From CBDDIP01 sp965229005 (GTDB lineage Bacteria > Actinomycetota > Acidimicrobiia > Acidimicrobiales > Ilumatobacteraceae), in assembly GCA_965229005.1 (NCBI GenBank), contig CBDDIP010000002.1, positions 1,860,001-1,924,000 of the forward strand: a stretch of 64,000 nucleotides of DNA, in the 5' to 3' direction. A program made the translations under genes and the position numbers. This document shows, one piece after another, positions 45,572-54,760 of this stretch. The notes beneath the pieces were generated by a model. It was given only the letters and a program-made list of their open reading frames with translations, was not told the DNA's origin and made no database searches. How positions within the stretch are numbered: the first letter of the stretch is position 1; each line of letters starts with the position of its first letter.

Positions 45572-46981
45572 GTGGACGCCGACACCGAACCGCACCCTGC
45601 GCGCTGGCAGGTGGAGCAGGTGCTCGCCGTCGCGCCACGGCCGAGTTCGGTGGCTGCGGCGCAACCGCTCGCCGCTCCGTCGCGGTGGTCGGGAACCGGG
45701 TGCGACCGGCGGGCCGTGTGGGGGAGGTGCACCGGCAGCAGCGCCGAGCCGTACGAGTGCGTGGTCGACCACATCGGCGTTGCCTACCGCTGCACCTGCG
45801 CCAGCCGGGCGTTCCCGTGCAAGCACTCGCTCGCGCTGCTGCTGCTCTGGGCTCGCGGTCAGGTCGCCGAGAGCGAACCGCCCACCTTCGCCGCAGCCTG
45901 GATCGCGCGACGCCCGTCGGTGGCCGATCTGTCGACGCCGACGGAGGCCGAGACTCCGGCCGACACTCCCGCTGCAACTCCGACAGTCGAGGACGGCGCG
46001 GCGCCGGTGCCACCGCCGGAGCGGGACCCGTCGAAGACCCGCGACGAACGCATCGCCCGCATGTCGGCCGGGTTGGCCGAGCTGGACCGCTGGCTCGACG
46101 ACAGGTTGCGCACCGGACTGGCCGATCCCTCGCTCGCTCGCTACGCCACGTGGGACGGGTTGGCGGCGCGCCTCATCGACGCGCAGGTCGGTGGGCTGGC
46201 CAACCGCGTGCGTCGCCTCGCCGGTCTCGTCGGCGCCCATCCCGAGTGGCACTCGCGAGTGCTGGCCGAGCTCGGGCTGCTGCACCTGTTGGCCACGTCC
46301 GGTCGGCACCTCGGCGCGCTGCCGCCCGGCTTGGCGGATTCGGTGGCCGCCACCATCGGCTGGCAGATCCGCCAGGCCGATGTGCTCGCCGGCGTGCCGC
46401 ACACCGACCACTGGGTGGTGATGGGCCGCAGCGACGTTCGCGAGGACCGCATCGAGGTGCGCCGCCTGTGGCTGCGCGGCGCCGACACTGGCGCGTGGGC
46501 GATGGTGCTCTCGTTCGCCGCGTTCCAACAGACGCTCGACGACTCGCTCGCCGTCGGCACCTCCGTGCACGCCGACGTGTTCCGCTACCCCGGAGCGGTC
46601 GCCCTGCGCGTGCTGATGGGCAAGCGCCACGCCGAGTCGCAGCCGGCACCCGCGGTCGCCGGCTCCTCGATCGCCGACGCATGCGCGCAGGTCGGCCACG
46701 CGCTCGCCGGCGAGCCGTGGCTCGAGCGGTTCCCGGTGTGCGTGCTCGCCGCGCCGGCACGCGGCAGCGGGCGATGGGTGCTCAGCGATCGCACCGGATC
46801 GCTGCCGTTCGTCGAGGGTGCGAACGGCGTCGGCACCTTGCTGGCGTGCAGCGAAGGTCGGCCCGTGTCGGTCACCGCGGAGTGGACGCCCAACGGGCTC
46901 GTGCCGCTCACCATCCACCTCGCGGACCGCACGGTGGACATCGGTCCGGTCGCCGACCCGTCGTTCGTGGGGGCCGCATGA
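45572..46981 (+). CDS. SWIM zinc-finger protein
   Basis: This 469-aa protein (GTG 45572; GTG 45563 is an alternative) carries near residues 72-87 the SWIM finger pattern YRCTCASRAFPCKHSLAL (C-x-C-x6-C-x-H). A Thr/Pro-rich linker and a helical and beta region typical of YehQ-like proteins follow. It is first in a five-gene operon and its stop overlaps the next start (ATGA). SWIM fingers bind DNA or protein. In this context it probably recognises the target of the MoxR/VWA complex. A divergent lipoprotein gene lies 139 nt upstream. Confidence 0.78.
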   Translation: MDADTEPHPARWQVEQVLAVAPRPSSVAAAQPLAAPSRWSGTGCDRRAVWGRCTGSSAEPYECVVDHIGVAYRCTCASRAFPCKHSLALLLLWARGQVAESEPPTFAAAWIARRPSVADLSTPTEAETPADTPAATPTVEDGAAPVPPPERDPSKTRDERIARMSAGLAELDRWLDDRLRTGLADPSLARYATWDGLAARLIDAQVGGLANRVRRLAGLVGAHPEWHSRVLAELGLLHLLATSGRHLGALPPGLADSVAATIGWQIRQADVLAGVPHTDHWVVMGRSDVREDRIEVRRLWLRGADTGAWAMVLSFAAFQQTLDDSLAVGTSVHADVFRYPGAVALRVLMGKRHAESQPAPAVAGSSIADACAQVGHALAGEPWLERFPVCVLAAPARGSGRWVLSDRTGSLPFVEGANGVGTLLACSEGRPVSVTAEWTPNGLVPLTIHLADRTVDIGPVADPSFVGAA

Positions 46982-47772
46982 CCATCGCCGACTACTGGAG
47001 CGAGATGGTCACCGTCTCGTTGCTCGGCACGGATCGCCGCGACCCGCCGACCCCGCCGACCGGTGGTCTCGCCGACCTCGCCGCCGACGATCCACAACCG
47101 ACCCCGTCGCAGCGCCTGCTGCAACAGGTGTCGGCCTGCGCGGTTGCGCAGCGGGCCGGCGTGCTGCCCGGGCCCTCGGCACCCGAGGTGGCCGGGCCGC
47201 CTGCGGATCAGAGGCCGCTCACACCGCCGTCGGCCACGGCCACGTGGCGACGGATCATCAGCGACTGGTCGCTGCTCGAGGACGAGTGGACGCTCGCCGT
47301 CATCCACGCCGGTCGTCGCCTCGCTCCGGAGCTCGTCGTGCCGTTGCTCACGCGCCATCGCACCGATCCGGTTCGCCACGCACGAGCGATGGTCGCCGCA
47401 GGGCCGCTCGGCACCTGGATGATCGAGTGGTCGCCGCGGCTTGCGTGCTCGTCGCGCAAGGCCGCGCCGGCGGAGAGCATCGCCGAGCTGCCGGAGCTGT
47501 CGATCACGCCCGACCTCGTGCCGTTGCTCACCGCTCCGCCGTTGCAGGTTGCGGACACGATCGCCGGAGCGCTCTCCACCGGCGCGCTGCTCGTCAGTCA
47601 TCGCGCCGTGCTCGTCAACCTCGTCGCCCGCGTGCGTCGCGACGCGCTCGCCGAATTGGCGAACGCGCTCGACCGCGTCGACCCCTCGCGGCCGGCCATC
47701 GGCCTCGCGTTCGCCCTCGCCGATCTGGCCCGCCTCCGCCACCGGATGCTCACCGAACTGGAGCCTGCATGA
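46978..47772 (+). CDS. DUF5691-family protein
   Basis: This 264-aa protein begins MTIADYWSEMVTVSLLGTDRR, matching the DUF5691 start with its Y-W and LLGT/R elements. It continues with LLQQVSACAVAQRAG and helical HEAT-like sequence (LVVPLLTRHRTDPVRHARAM). It is coupled by ATGA to the SWIM gene before it and the MoxR gene after it. The family is known mainly from these operons and has no proven activity. Confidence 0.7.
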   Translation: MTIADYWSEMVTVSLLGTDRRDPPTPPTGGLADLAADDPQPTPSQRLLQQVSACAVAQRAGVLPGPSAPEVAGPPADQRPLTPPSATATWRRIISDWSLLEDEWTLAVIHAGRRLAPELVVPLLTRHRTDPVRHARAMVAAGPLGTWMIEWSPRLACSSRKAAPAESIAELPELSITPDLVPLLTAPPLQVADTIAGALSTGALLVSHRAVLVNLVARVRRDALAELANALDRVDPSRPAIGLAFALADLARLRHRMLTELEPA

Positions 47773-48863
47773 CCAGCGCCAACACATCCGGCGTTCTCCG
47801 TCCACACGCCGAGGACGAGTTCGCCCACGAGCTGGCCGCGCTGGCAGCCGTCGACGAGCGCGAGCGCCCGCCCAACTGGCGGCTGTCGCCATGGGCGGTG
47901 GTGACGTACCTGCTCGGCGGAACGCTCACCGACGGCACGGTGATCACACCGAAGTACGTCGGACAGCGTCGGCTGATCGAGATCGCCGTCGCCACGCTGG
48001 CCACCGATCGCGCCCTGCTGCTGCTCGGTGTGCCCGGTACTGCCAAGACGTGGGTCAGCGAGCACCTCACCGCGGCGATCAGTGGCACCAGCACGCTGCT
48101 CGTGCAGGGCACCGCGGGCACCGCGGAGGAGAGCTTGCGCTACGGCTGGAACTACGCACGCTTGTTGGCCGAAGGGCCGAGCGAAGCTGCGCTCGTGCCG
48201 AGCCCGGTGTACCGCGCCATGCGGGCCGGCGCGATCGTGCGCGTGGAGGAGCTCACCCGCATGCCGAGCGACGTGCAGGACGCGCTGGTCACCGTCCTCA
48301 GCGAGAAGACGCTGCCGGTGCCGGAGCTGAACAGCGAGGTGCAGGCCGTGCCGGGCTTCAACCTGATCGCCACCGCCAACGATCGCGATCGCGGCGTGAA
48401 CGATCTGTCGGCCGCGTTGCGCCGCCGATTCAACACCGTGGTGCTACCGCTGCCCGCCGATGCGGAGGAGGAGATCGCCATCGTGCAACGACGCGTGCGC
48501 GAGCTGGGCGCCGCATTGCAGCTGCCCGCGGTGCCGCCGGCCGACGAGGAGATCCGCCGCGTCGTCACCGTGTTCCGCGAGCTGCGCTCCGGCGCCACCG
48601 ACGACGGTCGGATCAGCCTGAAGGTGCCGAGCGGGTCGCTGTCCACCGCGGAGGCGATCTCGGTGGTCACCAACGGGTTGGCGCTCGCCGCCCACTTCGG
48701 CAACGGGTTGCTCAGCGCCTCCGACGTGGCCGCGGGCATCGTCGGCGCGGTGGTGAAGGATCCCGTGCACGACGCGGTTGCGTGGCGCGAGTACCTCGAA
48801 GCCGTCGCCCGAGACCGGCCCGGCTGGGACGAGTTCTACGACGCCTGTCGCGAACTGGAGTAG
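47769..48863 (+). CDS. MoxR-like AAA+ ATPase
   Basis: This 364-aa AAA+ ATPase has Walker A LLGVPGTAKTWVSE near 87-99 (the AKT variant), an acidic Walker B-like segment (IVRVEELTRMPSDVQDAL near 157-174), sensor 1 NLIATANDRDRG near 198-209 and an arginine finger in ALRRRFNTVVLPLP near 216-228. MoxR proteins act as chaperones for metal- or VWA-containing partners. The VWA partner is two genes downstream. The ATG at 47769 overlaps the DUF5691 stop. Confidence 0.87.
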   Translation: MTSANTSGVLRPHAEDEFAHELAALAAVDERERPPNWRLSPWAVVTYLLGGTLTDGTVITPKYVGQRRLIEIAVATLATDRALLLLGVPGTAKTWVSEHLTAAISGTSTLLVQGTAGTAEESLRYGWNYARLLAEGPSEAALVPSPVYRAMRAGAIVRVEELTRMPSDVQDALVTVLSEKTLPVPELNSEVQAVPGFNLIATANDRDRGVNDLSAALRRRFNTVVLPLPADAEEEIAIVQRRVRELGAALQLPAVPPADEEIRRVVTVFRELRSGATDDGRISLKVPSGSLSTAEAISVVTNGLALAAHFGNGLLSASDVAAGIVGAVVKDPVHDAVAWREYLEAVARDRPGWDEFYDACRELE

Positions 48864-48871
48864 TCCAGCTC

Positions 48872-51061
48872 GTGTCCGTGCACCTGTTCGGGATCCGCCA
48901 CCACGGGCCGGGTTCGGCTCGGTCGGTGGTGCGCGCCCTGGACGAGTTGCAGCCGACGATCGTCCTCGTCGAGCTGCCGGCCGATTGCGAGGCCGCGCTG
49001 ACATGGGTGGGCAACGCGCAGCTCGTGCCACCGGTGGCGCTGCTCGGCTACGTGGTCGATCAGCCGCAACGCGCCGCGTTCCTGCCGTTCGCCGAGTTCA
49101 GCCCGGAGTGGCAGGCGTTCACCTGGGCAGCGGAACGTGGCATCCCCGTGCGGGCGATGGACCTGCCGTTGGCCAACGTGCTCGCCCACGCCGGCGACGA
49201 GGACGAGCTGTTCTTCGGCACGCACCCCATCGGCGACCCGTTGGCCGCGCTCGCCTCCGCTGCCGGCGACCCCGACCCCGAGCGTTGGTGGGACGACGTG
49301 ATCGAGCACCGCGGCGACGGTGCCCACGCCTTCGCCGCGGTCGAGGAAGCGATGACCGCGGTGCGCGGCACTCGCGACGCATCGACCGCCGGTGAGGCAC
49401 AACGCGAGGCGTTCATGCGCCAGTGCATCCGCAAGGCGATCGCCGATGGGCACGAGCGCATCGGCGTGGTCTGCGGCGCGTGGCACGTGCCCGCGTTGGC
49501 GGGTCCGTTGCCGGCGGCCAACGTCGACGCGCGAACGCTCCGCGGTCTGCCAAAGGTGAAGGTCGGTGTCAGCTGGGTGCCGTGGACGCACCGTCGTCTG
49601 GCGACCGCCACCGGGTACGGCGCCGGCGTGCGCAGCCCCGGTTGGTACGCGCATGTGTTCCACCACCCCGGCGAGACCGGCATCAGCCGTTGGTTCGTCG
49701 CGGCAGCGCGTCTGCTGCGTGATCGCGGCATGTCGGCCTCACCGGATCACCTCATCGCCGCGACGCGCGCCGCAGTCGCGTTGGCCGCGTTGCGCCACCG
49801 GCCGCGGCCGGGTCTGGCGGAGGTGCTCGACGCAGCCGACACGGTGATGGCCGGGAGCAGCGGACTGGCGTTGATCGAGCGCGAGCTGATCGTCGGCGAC
49901 GCCATCGGCGACGTACCCGACGACGCGCCCCAGGTGCCGCTGGCGCGCGACCTCGCCGCGCAGCAGCGCAAGGTGCGCCTGAAGCCGACCGCGGTCGGGC
50001 AGACCGTCGAGCTCGACGTGCGGATGCCCAACGGACGCAACCGCTCGGTGCTGCTGCACCGGCTGCGCGCCCTCGGCGTCGGGTGGGGGAGCGTGGAGGA
50101 GGGCCGGGGCAGCAGCGGCACCTTCCGCGAGACGTGGCGACTGCAGTGGGAGCCGGAGCTGACCATTCGCGTCATCGAGCTGTCGGCCCACGGCACCACG
50201 GTGACGGCTGCGGCGACACATCGGCTGCTCGAACGCGCCGACGCCGCGATCGCGCTCGCCGACCTCGTCGCGGTGCTCGACATCGCGTTGTTGGCCGACC
50301 TGCCGGATGTCGTGCAGCCGGTGGTCGCCCGCGTGGAAGCGCAAGCGGCGCACGACCCCGACATCGTCCAGGTGATCGACACGCTCGGCCCGCTCGCCCG
50401 TGCGCTGCGCTACGGAGATGTGCGCGGCACCGATGCCTCGGCGTTGCGATCCGTGTTCGACGGATTGGTCGTGCGCGTGCTGGCCGGTGCGGCGATGGCC
50501 TGCCGCTCCCTCGATGACGCCGCCGCGGCTGCGATGGTCGAACGGCTCGCCGGAGTGCAGGCAGCGTTGGCGCTCACCGACCACCCGGCGCGCCGAGCCG
50601 AGTGGCCCGCCGTGCTGACGGTGATCGCCGAGCGACCGGATGTGCACGGATTGGTGCAGGGGCGCGCGACGCGGCTGCTGCACGACGGCGGCGTGTGGCA
50701 GCGCGGGCAAGTGGGCAACCGCCTGTCGCGTGCGCTCAGCGTCGGCACCACGCCTGCCGTCGGTGCCGCGTTCGTCGAGGGCTTCCTGGCCGGCAGCGGC
50801 ACCGTGCTCGTCCACGACGCGGAGCTCCTCGACGTGATCGACGCCTGGGTGTCGTCGCTCGGCCCGGATGCGTTCATCGCGACGGCGCCCTTGCTGCGCC
50901 GCACGTTCGGCGCGTTCGAGCCGGCCGAGCGTCGCCAGTTGGGCATGCTGCTCGCCCGTCAGGCGGTGGCGGTGTCGTCCGGTTTCGGCGACGACGTCGA
51001 CGGCGACCGCGCCGCCGCCGCGCTGGCCACGGTGCGCGTGATGCTGGGCTTGCCGTCATGA
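48872..51061 (+). CDS. DUF5682-family protein
   Basis: This 729-aa protein starts at GTG 48872 (VSVHLFGIRHHGPGSARSV), 8 nt after the MoxR stop. The conserved N-terminus, LVELPADCEAAL and CGAWHVPALAGP match DUF5682 (YehM-like). The remainder is helical with repeated Ala/Leu-rich segments and no motif I can assign. It occurs with MoxR, VWA and SWIM proteins in many phyla. The stop overlaps the VWA start (ATGA). Enzymatic activity is unknown. A likeness of the N-terminus to erythromycin-esterase or TraB-like folds has been suggested for such families and cannot be tested here. Confidence 0.78.
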   Translation: MSVHLFGIRHHGPGSARSVVRALDELQPTIVLVELPADCEAALTWVGNAQLVPPVALLGYVVDQPQRAAFLPFAEFSPEWQAFTWAAERGIPVRAMDLPLANVLAHAGDEDELFFGTHPIGDPLAALASAAGDPDPERWWDDVIEHRGDGAHAFAAVEEAMTAVRGTRDASTAGEAQREAFMRQCIRKAIADGHERIGVVCGAWHVPALAGPLPAANVDARTLRGLPKVKVGVSWVPWTHRRLATATGYGAGVRSPGWYAHVFHHPGETGISRWFVAAARLLRDRGMSASPDHLIAATRAAVALAALRHRPRPGLAEVLDAADTVMAGSSGLALIERELIVGDAIGDVPDDAPQVPLARDLAAQQRKVRLKPTAVGQTVELDVRMPNGRNRSVLLHRLRALGVGWGSVEEGRGSSGTFRETWRLQWEPELTIRVIELSAHGTTVTAAATHRLLERADAAIALADLVAVLDIALLADLPDVVQPVVARVEAQAAHDPDIVQVIDTLGPLARALRYGDVRGTDASALRSVFDGLVVRVLAGAAMACRSLDDAAAAAMVERLAGVQAALALTDHPARRAEWPAVLTVIAERPDVHGLVQGRATRLLHDGGVWQRGQVGNRLSRALSVGTTPAVGAAFVEGFLAGSGTVLVHDAELLDVIDAWVSSLGPDAFIATAPLLRRTFGAFEPAERRQLGMLLARQAVAVSSGFGDDVDGDRAAAALATVRVMLGLPS

Positions 51062-52296
51062 GCGAGCCGGCCGTGGAGCCGGATCTGGCCGGACGCGTGT
51101 CGGATCCGGAGCGGTTGCGTCGCTGGCGGATGGTGCTCGGCGGCGACGAGCAGCAGTCCGACGGTGCCGGCGCCGGCGTCACCGGGATGACGCTCGAGGG
51201 CAACGACGCGCGCATCGACGCCGCGCTCGCCGCGGTGTACGACGGTAAGCCCAACGGTCGACGCACCGGGGGGTCGCGGGCCGGTGGGCTCGGCGGTTCG
51301 GCGCCCGGTGTGGCTCGGTGGCTCGGCGACATCCGCCGCTACTTCCCCACGTCGGTCGTGCAGGTGATGCAGCGCGACGCCATCGATCGGCTGAACCTGC
51401 GCCAGCTGCTGCTGGAGCCGGAGATGCTGCGCGCCGTCGAGCCGGATCTGCACCTCGTCACCCTGCTCGTCGAGCTGAACAAGCTGCTGCCCGATGCGAC
51501 GCGATCCACCGCGCGCCAAGTGGTCGCACAGGTGGTGTCGCAGATCGAGCAGCGGCTGGCGTCTCGCACGAAGCAAGCGGTGCACGGCGCGCTGGCGCGC
51601 AGCCAACGAAGCCGCCGCCCACGTGCGGCCGACATCGATTGGGCGCACACCATCCACGCCAACCTGCGCCACTACCAACCGGCGCAGAAGACGATCGTGC
51701 CGGAGAAGCTTGTCGGCTACGGACGGCGCCAGCGCAGTCTCGCTCGCGACGTGATCGTGGCCATCGACCAGAGCGGCTCGATGGCCGACAGCGTCGTGTA
51801 CGCCGCAGTGTTCGGGGCGGTGCTGGCGTCGATGCCCGCGTTGCGAACGAGCGTCGTCGCCTTCGACGTCGCCGTGGCCGACCTCACGCCCGTGCTGCAC
51901 GATCCCGTCGACGTGCTGTTCGGGGTGCAGCTCGGCGGCGGCACCGACATCGCCCAGGCGATCGGCTACTGCCAGCAACTCATCACCCGTCCCGCCGACA
52001 CCGTGCTGGTGTTGGTCAGCGACCTGTTCGAAGGCGGCAACGCGACGTTGCTGCACGAGCGCCTCGGTCTGCTCGTGCGCGCCGGCGTCACGATTGTCGT
52101 GCTGCTGGCGCTCAGCGACGAGGGCGCGCCGGTGTACGACCACGGCGAGGCCCAGGTGCTCGCCGAGCTCGGCATCCCCTCGTTCGCCTGCACCCCCGAC
52201 GCCTTCCCCGAGCTCCTCGCCGCCGCACTCGAAGGCCGCAACGTCGGCCGCTGGGCCAACGAGCACGGCCTCCACACCGCCGCCCCCACTCCGTAG
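51058..52296 (+). CDS. VWA-domain protein (YehP-like)
   Basis: The 412-aa protein ends in a von Willebrand factor A domain with a complete MIDAS: DQSGSMADS near 237-245, Thr in GGGTDIAQA near 298, and Asp in VLVSDLFEGG near 322. The N-terminal 220 residues are helical and basic (TKQAVHGALARSQRSRRPRA), a linker common to YehP-type proteins. MoxR ATPases typically remodel such VWA partners. Last gene of the operon; an inverted-repeat pair follows the stop. Confidence 0.85.
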   Translation: MSEPAVEPDLAGRVSDPERLRRWRMVLGGDEQQSDGAGAGVTGMTLEGNDARIDAALAAVYDGKPNGRRTGGSRAGGLGGSAPGVARWLGDIRRYFPTSVVQVMQRDAIDRLNLRQLLLEPEMLRAVEPDLHLVTLLVELNKLLPDATRSTARQVVAQVVSQIEQRLASRTKQAVHGALARSQRSRRPRAADIDWAHTIHANLRHYQPAQKTIVPEKLVGYGRRQRSLARDVIVAIDQSGSMADSVVYAAVFGAVLASMPALRTSVVAFDVAVADLTPVLHDPVDVLFGVQLGGGTDIAQAIGYCQQLITRPADTVLVLVSDLFEGGNATLLHERLGLLVRAGVTIVVLLALSDEGAPVYDHGEAQVLAELGIPSFACTPDAFPELLAAALEGRNVGRWANEHGLHTAAPTP

Positions 52297-52336
52297 CTGC
52301 GCCGGGTTTTGCCGGTGGCCCGGCCGCCCGGCCCAT

Positions 52337-52427
52337 CCGTGAGTTTCAAGCGCCCCCACGGTCCCAAAATCTCACGGAACCCCGCATCCGTGAGTTTCAA
52401 GCGCCCCCACAGTGCCTCAATCTCACG
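52337..52427. repeat. direct repeat pair, each forming a hairpin
   Basis: Two copies start at 52337 and 52388 (51 nt apart) and share CCGTGAGTTTCAAGCGCCCC. Each ends in the complement of its own start (CTCACGG at 52371-52377; CTCACG at 52422-52427), so each can fold into a stem-loop. They lie 41 nt past the VWA stop in the 211-nt gap before the next gene. They resemble a REP-type intergenic repeat and may also end transcription. Confidence 0.65.
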
Positions 52428-52507
52428 AACGGATCTGGATGTCGGCGAGTGGCGTCATTGCGGGAGACGTAGGACGTCTAGCTGCCGTTCGGCCAAGCGA
52501 GGCAACG

Positions 52508-53143
52508 ATGCGGCGTTCCTGGATCCTGATGACGGCGACGCTGCTCGTGCTCTCGGCGTGCACGAGCGACGGAGTGACCACGGGCTCGATCCCGTCCTCG
52601 AGCTCGTCGCCGATGGCCACCCTCCCAGCAACGACCACCTCCACGACGACCCCCGACTCCACCTCGAGTTCGACGACCACCTCGACCACCGAACCGACGA
52701 CCACGACCACCACCCCCGAAGACGCCATCCGCCAAGCGGTTCAGGACTACTGGACTGCGTATCGCACGTGTGGAGAGGCCCCAGAAACGTGCGACCCGGC
52801 TGCGTTTCTGGCACCGAGCAGCGATGCCCTGTCGACTGCATCTGCCTTTGTCGCCGCTCTCGTTGAGGCGGGCTTTCACTTCTCCACTGACCATCGCGGG
52901 TCGTTCGCGCGTACTGATTCCGTGGTGGTGGATGGCGACGCAGCAACAACCATCGAGTGCATCTACGACGCAGGTGTGGTTCTCGGGCCGATCGGTCCCG
53001 ATGGAGCACCGACGGTCGTCAACGACCGGATCTCGAGTGTTCGATATACGCACCAGTTTCAGGCGATCGACGGCCGCTGGCTCGTCGCACGAGAGGACAA
53101 GGTCGAGTCCTTGGGTGAGGGCAATCAATGTGGCGAAGCCTGA
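52508..53143 (+). CDS. Thr/Ser-rich secreted lipoprotein
   Basis: This 211-aa protein starts at ATG 52508. The lipoprotein signal (MRRSWILMTATLLVLSAC) has lipobox LSAC. A low-complexity Thr/Ser/Pro spacer of about 60 residues follows, then a compact domain (PEDAIRQAVQDYWTAYRTCGEAPETC ... RYTHQFQAIDGRWLVARED) reminiscent of nuclear-transport-factor-2-like folds. It overlaps the next gene by 16 nt. Function is unknown. Confidence 0.6.
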   Translation: MRRSWILMTATLLVLSACTSDGVTTGSIPSSSSSPMATLPATTTSTTTPDSTSSSTTTSTTEPTTTTTTPEDAIRQAVQDYWTAYRTCGEAPETCDPAAFLAPSSDALSTASAFVAALVEAGFHFSTDHRGSFARTDSVVVDGDAATTIECIYDAGVVLGPIGPDGAPTVVNDRISSVRYTHQFQAIDGRWLVAREDKVESLGEGNQCGEA

Positions 53144-53901
53144 CGACCGCGTTGTTCGCGATTGTCTTCCCGGTTCGGGATGAGACGGGCGGTCTCGTCC
53201 ATCGCGACGAACCGTCCGGAACCGTTGTCGCAACGTGGGCGGCGAACGTGACGAATGGTGGGGTGCGACCGCCTCAGGGCACGTCGTCGTGTGGGCCTTG
53301 GGAGCCGGTGAGCGTGACGGACGAGGTGTTCAACCAGTGGACGAACCCGGCGACGGGTGAGGTCCAGTCGTTGTACTCGCGAGAGTGCGATGGCATCCAG
53401 CAACTCGTCTGGGTCGGCACGTACTCGGCGGCGGATCTTGCGCAGGTCGCTTACTCGACGGCCGTGTCGAAGGTGCCGAAGCCCTTGCCGGTGTTCTCGC
53501 CTCCGTCGGCGAAGTTGATCGTCAACGTGGAGACGTGGTTCGGGGCGACGCCGGTTGCTCCGGTGACGGCGATTGCGCAGATCCCTGGGCTGACATCGAC
53601 GGTGACTGCGACGGCGACGGAGTTGCGGCTCGACACGGGGTCCAAGGTTGCCGGCGACACGACCACCGTCATCTGCGCCCCGTGGGGCTCAGCAGCAGCG
53701 GCGGTCGGCGGGTGCGCGTGGACTCCGAGGTATCCGTCGGTGCAGAAGGTCACCGGGACGACTGACAAGCAGTACCACGCAACGTTGACGATCTCCTGGA
53801 GCGTCACCTGGGCGGCGAGCAACGGGCAGTCCGGCGACCTCGGCACGATCACGACGCAGACCCCGGTGCAGTTCACCGTCCGCGAGATCCAAACGTTCTA
53901 A
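53128..53901 (+). CDS. hypothetical secreted protein
   Basis: This 257-aa protein starts at ATG 53128 within the end of the lipoprotein gene. A short hydrophobic N-terminus (MWRSLTTALFAIVF) could be a weak export signal. The rest is beta-rich, with Gly/Thr strands and four Cys (SSCGPW, SRECDG, VICAPW and GGCAWT) that could pair into disulphides. I do not recognise a family. Translational overlap suggests it works with the lipoprotein. Confidence 0.55.
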   Translation: MWRSLTTALFAIVFPVRDETGGLVHRDEPSGTVVATWAANVTNGGVRPPQGTSSCGPWEPVSVTDEVFNQWTNPATGEVQSLYSRECDGIQQLVWVGTYSAADLAQVAYSTAVSKVPKPLPVFSPPSAKLIVNVETWFGATPVAPVTAIAQIPGLTSTVTATATELRLDTGSKVAGDTTTVICAPWGSAAAAVGGCAWTPRYPSVQKVTGTTDKQYHATLTISWSVTWAASNGQSGDLGTITTQTPVQFTVREIQTF

Positions 53902-53923
53902 CCATTCGCCAGGCGGCGGCGAC

Positions 53924-53965
53924 GGGCGCTTCACCGACGGTTCCGCATCCGTTGGTGAAGCGCCC
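53924..53965 (+). terminator. long hairpin after the secreted-protein gene
   Basis: GGGCGCTTCACC pairs perfectly with GGTGAAGCGCCC, and the stem extends inward by GACGG/CCGTT with one mismatch, giving about a 17-bp stem. It lies 22 nt past the stop. No T-tract follows. Confidence 0.45.
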
Positions 53966-53990
53966 ACGACCCATCGAACAAAAGCTCGCA

Positions 53991-54030
53991 TGGGCGCGAA
54001 CGCGACGAGATGTCGTCGGTTTCGCGCCCA
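53991..54030. repeat. second hairpin upstream of the ArsR-family gene
   Basis: TGGGCGCGAA and TTCGCGCCCA form a 10-bp perfect stem, with an inner 6-bp stem CGACGA/TCGTCG. It ends 32 nt before the ArsR-type start and may be its operator or the end of the preceding unit. Confidence 0.35.
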
Positions 54031-54061
54031 AGCGCGCGGAAGTTCCGCTAATGTCCCGTGA

Positions 54062-54760
54062 ATGTCGGACGTTCAGGCAAAGCCGGACATAGCAGCGCAC
54101 GACGTCGTTGAGCTCGACTACGAACTGGATGCAACGGTCAACGCCAGCACGGCGTCCCAGCTCAAGGCCCTCTTCCACCCGACCCGCACGTCGATCCTCG
54201 ACCTGGTCCTCGAGCGAGCGGCGACCACCACCGAGCTCGCCGAGGCACTGGACAAGCCCAAGGGCACGGTCGACCACCACCTCAAAGTCCTCGAGCGGGC
54301 GGGTCTGGTGAAGGTCGTGCGCACCCGCCAGGTGCGGGCCATGACCGAGCGCTTCTGGGGCCGAACCGCCCGCACGATCATCTTCGCCGCCTCCCCAGAT
54401 GGCGATCAGGACGGTGCGGTCCACTTCCTGCGCGTTGCCACCGCCGAGGTGCAGCGAATGCAGGTGGACCGCACCGGCCCGGGGGAGGAGAACGAGGCCG
54501 CCTGCCGAGCCGGCGAGTTCGGCACCAGCACGCTGCGTCACGCCCGCATCGCCCCCGACCGGGTCGCCGAGTTCTCGCGGCGCCTCGACGCCCTGGCCGT
54601 CGAGTTCTCCGAGTCACCCCGCGGCGGCGACACCGTCTTCGGCCTCGTCCTCGCCCTCTACCCGACCGATCAGCCGACGCTGCCGCTGACCGCAACGCCG
54701 AACGCAACGGAGAACGCACCGGAGAACGCACCGCAGAACGAAACGGAGAACGCACCGTGA
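54062..54760 (+). CDS. ArsR-family helix-turn-helix regulator
   Basis: This 232-aa protein has a winged HTH (ASQLKALFHPTRTSILDLVLERAATTTELAEALDKPKGTVDHHLKVLERAGLVKVV) near 32-90. No CxC metal-sensing motif is seen. The C-terminus carries a run of short repeats (ENAPENAP, NETENAP) encoded by imperfect 12-nt repeats just before the next gene. It is coupled to the MFS gene by GTGA and likely regulates it. Confidence 0.82.
   Translation: MSDVQAKPDIAAHDVVELDYELDATVNASTASQLKALFHPTRTSILDLVLERAATTTELAEALDKPKGTVDHHLKVLERAGLVKVVRTRQVRAMTERFWGRTARTIIFAASPDGDQDGAVHFLRVATAEVQRMQVDRTGPGEENEAACRAGEFGTSTLRHARIAPDRVAEFSRRLDALAVEFSESPRGGDTVFGLVLALYPTDQPTLPLTATPNATENAPENAPQNETENAP

Noticed and set aside
45230..46918. 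Long minus-strand frame over the SWIM gene
   Set aside because: Arg-rich shadow; the plus strand has the SWIM finger and operon overlaps.
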